Source: Arion vulgaris (Eukaryota > Mollusca > Gastropoda > Stylommatophora > Arionidae). From it: DNA of 64,000 bases. Location: contig CM036775.1 in assembly GCA_020796225.1 (NCBI GenBank), positions 2,542,893 through 2,606,892 of the forward strand. The letters are read 5' to 3'. The translations under genes were made by a program, and so were the position numbers. The notes beneath the pieces were generated by a model. The model made no database searches. It was given only the letters and a program-made list of their open reading frames with translations, and was not told the origin of the DNA. Positions 63,929-64,000 of this stretch are shown piece after piece (the stretch's first letter is position 1; the number at the start of each line of letters is the position of its first letter).

Positions 63929-64000
63929 GACTGAGAGGTTAGATAGAACGAGAGACTGAGAGGTTAGATAGAACGAGAGACTGAGAGGTTAGATAGAACG
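63929..64000 (+). repeat. Tandem array, 25 bp unit, 3 copies to window end
   Basis: Unit gactgagaggttagatagaa, cgaga; it runs off the window. Confidence 0.97.

Overview
The window is non-coding-rich animal DNA, most likely from a mollusc (gastropod-like). There are no operons, no long intact genes and no prokaryotic signals. It holds spliced coding exons with GT/AG borders, several LINE families in many broken copies, at least seven short interspersed families, and more than twenty tandem arrays. The taxonomic call is an inference from this mix and cannot be proven from the window alone.

Coding content is small. On the minus strand three exons fit one gene: 54968-55036, 51485-51556 and 44127-45009 (terminal, with stop). 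They encode a Ser/Pro/His-rich protein with a long Glu/Arg coiled-coil stretch; an AUTS2/FBRSL-type nuclear regulator is my best guess. A second gene ends on the plus strand with an exon at 43960-44125, so the two stop codons lie tail to tail one base apart. An open frame at 61148-61435 (minus) may be a further exon.

For reference I label the LINE families by the C-terminal sequence they keep: a (RWRYVGHTLRRNDQ), b (QPIGHTLRR type with IRKLQTF), c (RWLGHVRRM), d (EGGIPAKRRRGRPR), e (IKKQQIKWFGH), f (KQRMKWFSHL), g (RNase H tail, TPEHILQDCP) and h (the near full-length 3.3 kb element at 18503-21782). SINE families are A and B (shared head and core, different tails), C, D, E, F and G (tRNA-like boxes), plus a TCAA-tailed repeat.

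Layout: 1-9950 is SINE and LINE debris; 9950-11775 is a ~58 bp satellite with higher-order structure and a SINE inserted in it; 11776-18490 is LINE/SINE fragments; 18491-21794 is the full-length LINE h inserted in an older opposite-strand LINE f; 22855-23427, 26093-28466, 28655-29035 and 29416-29795 are minisatellites between LINE remnants; 30000-43900 is mixed repeats with a probable solo LTR at 36875-37685; 43960-55036 is the gene-bearing part, whose introns hold three large arrays (21, 26 and 64 bp units); 55037-64000 has an 18 bp array, LINE f, a 38 bp array, and two fresh-looking SINE D copies with target duplications.

The most notable themes are precise nested insertions with target site duplications, and several tandem arrays whose unit is a piece of a LINE found as single copy elsewhere in the window.
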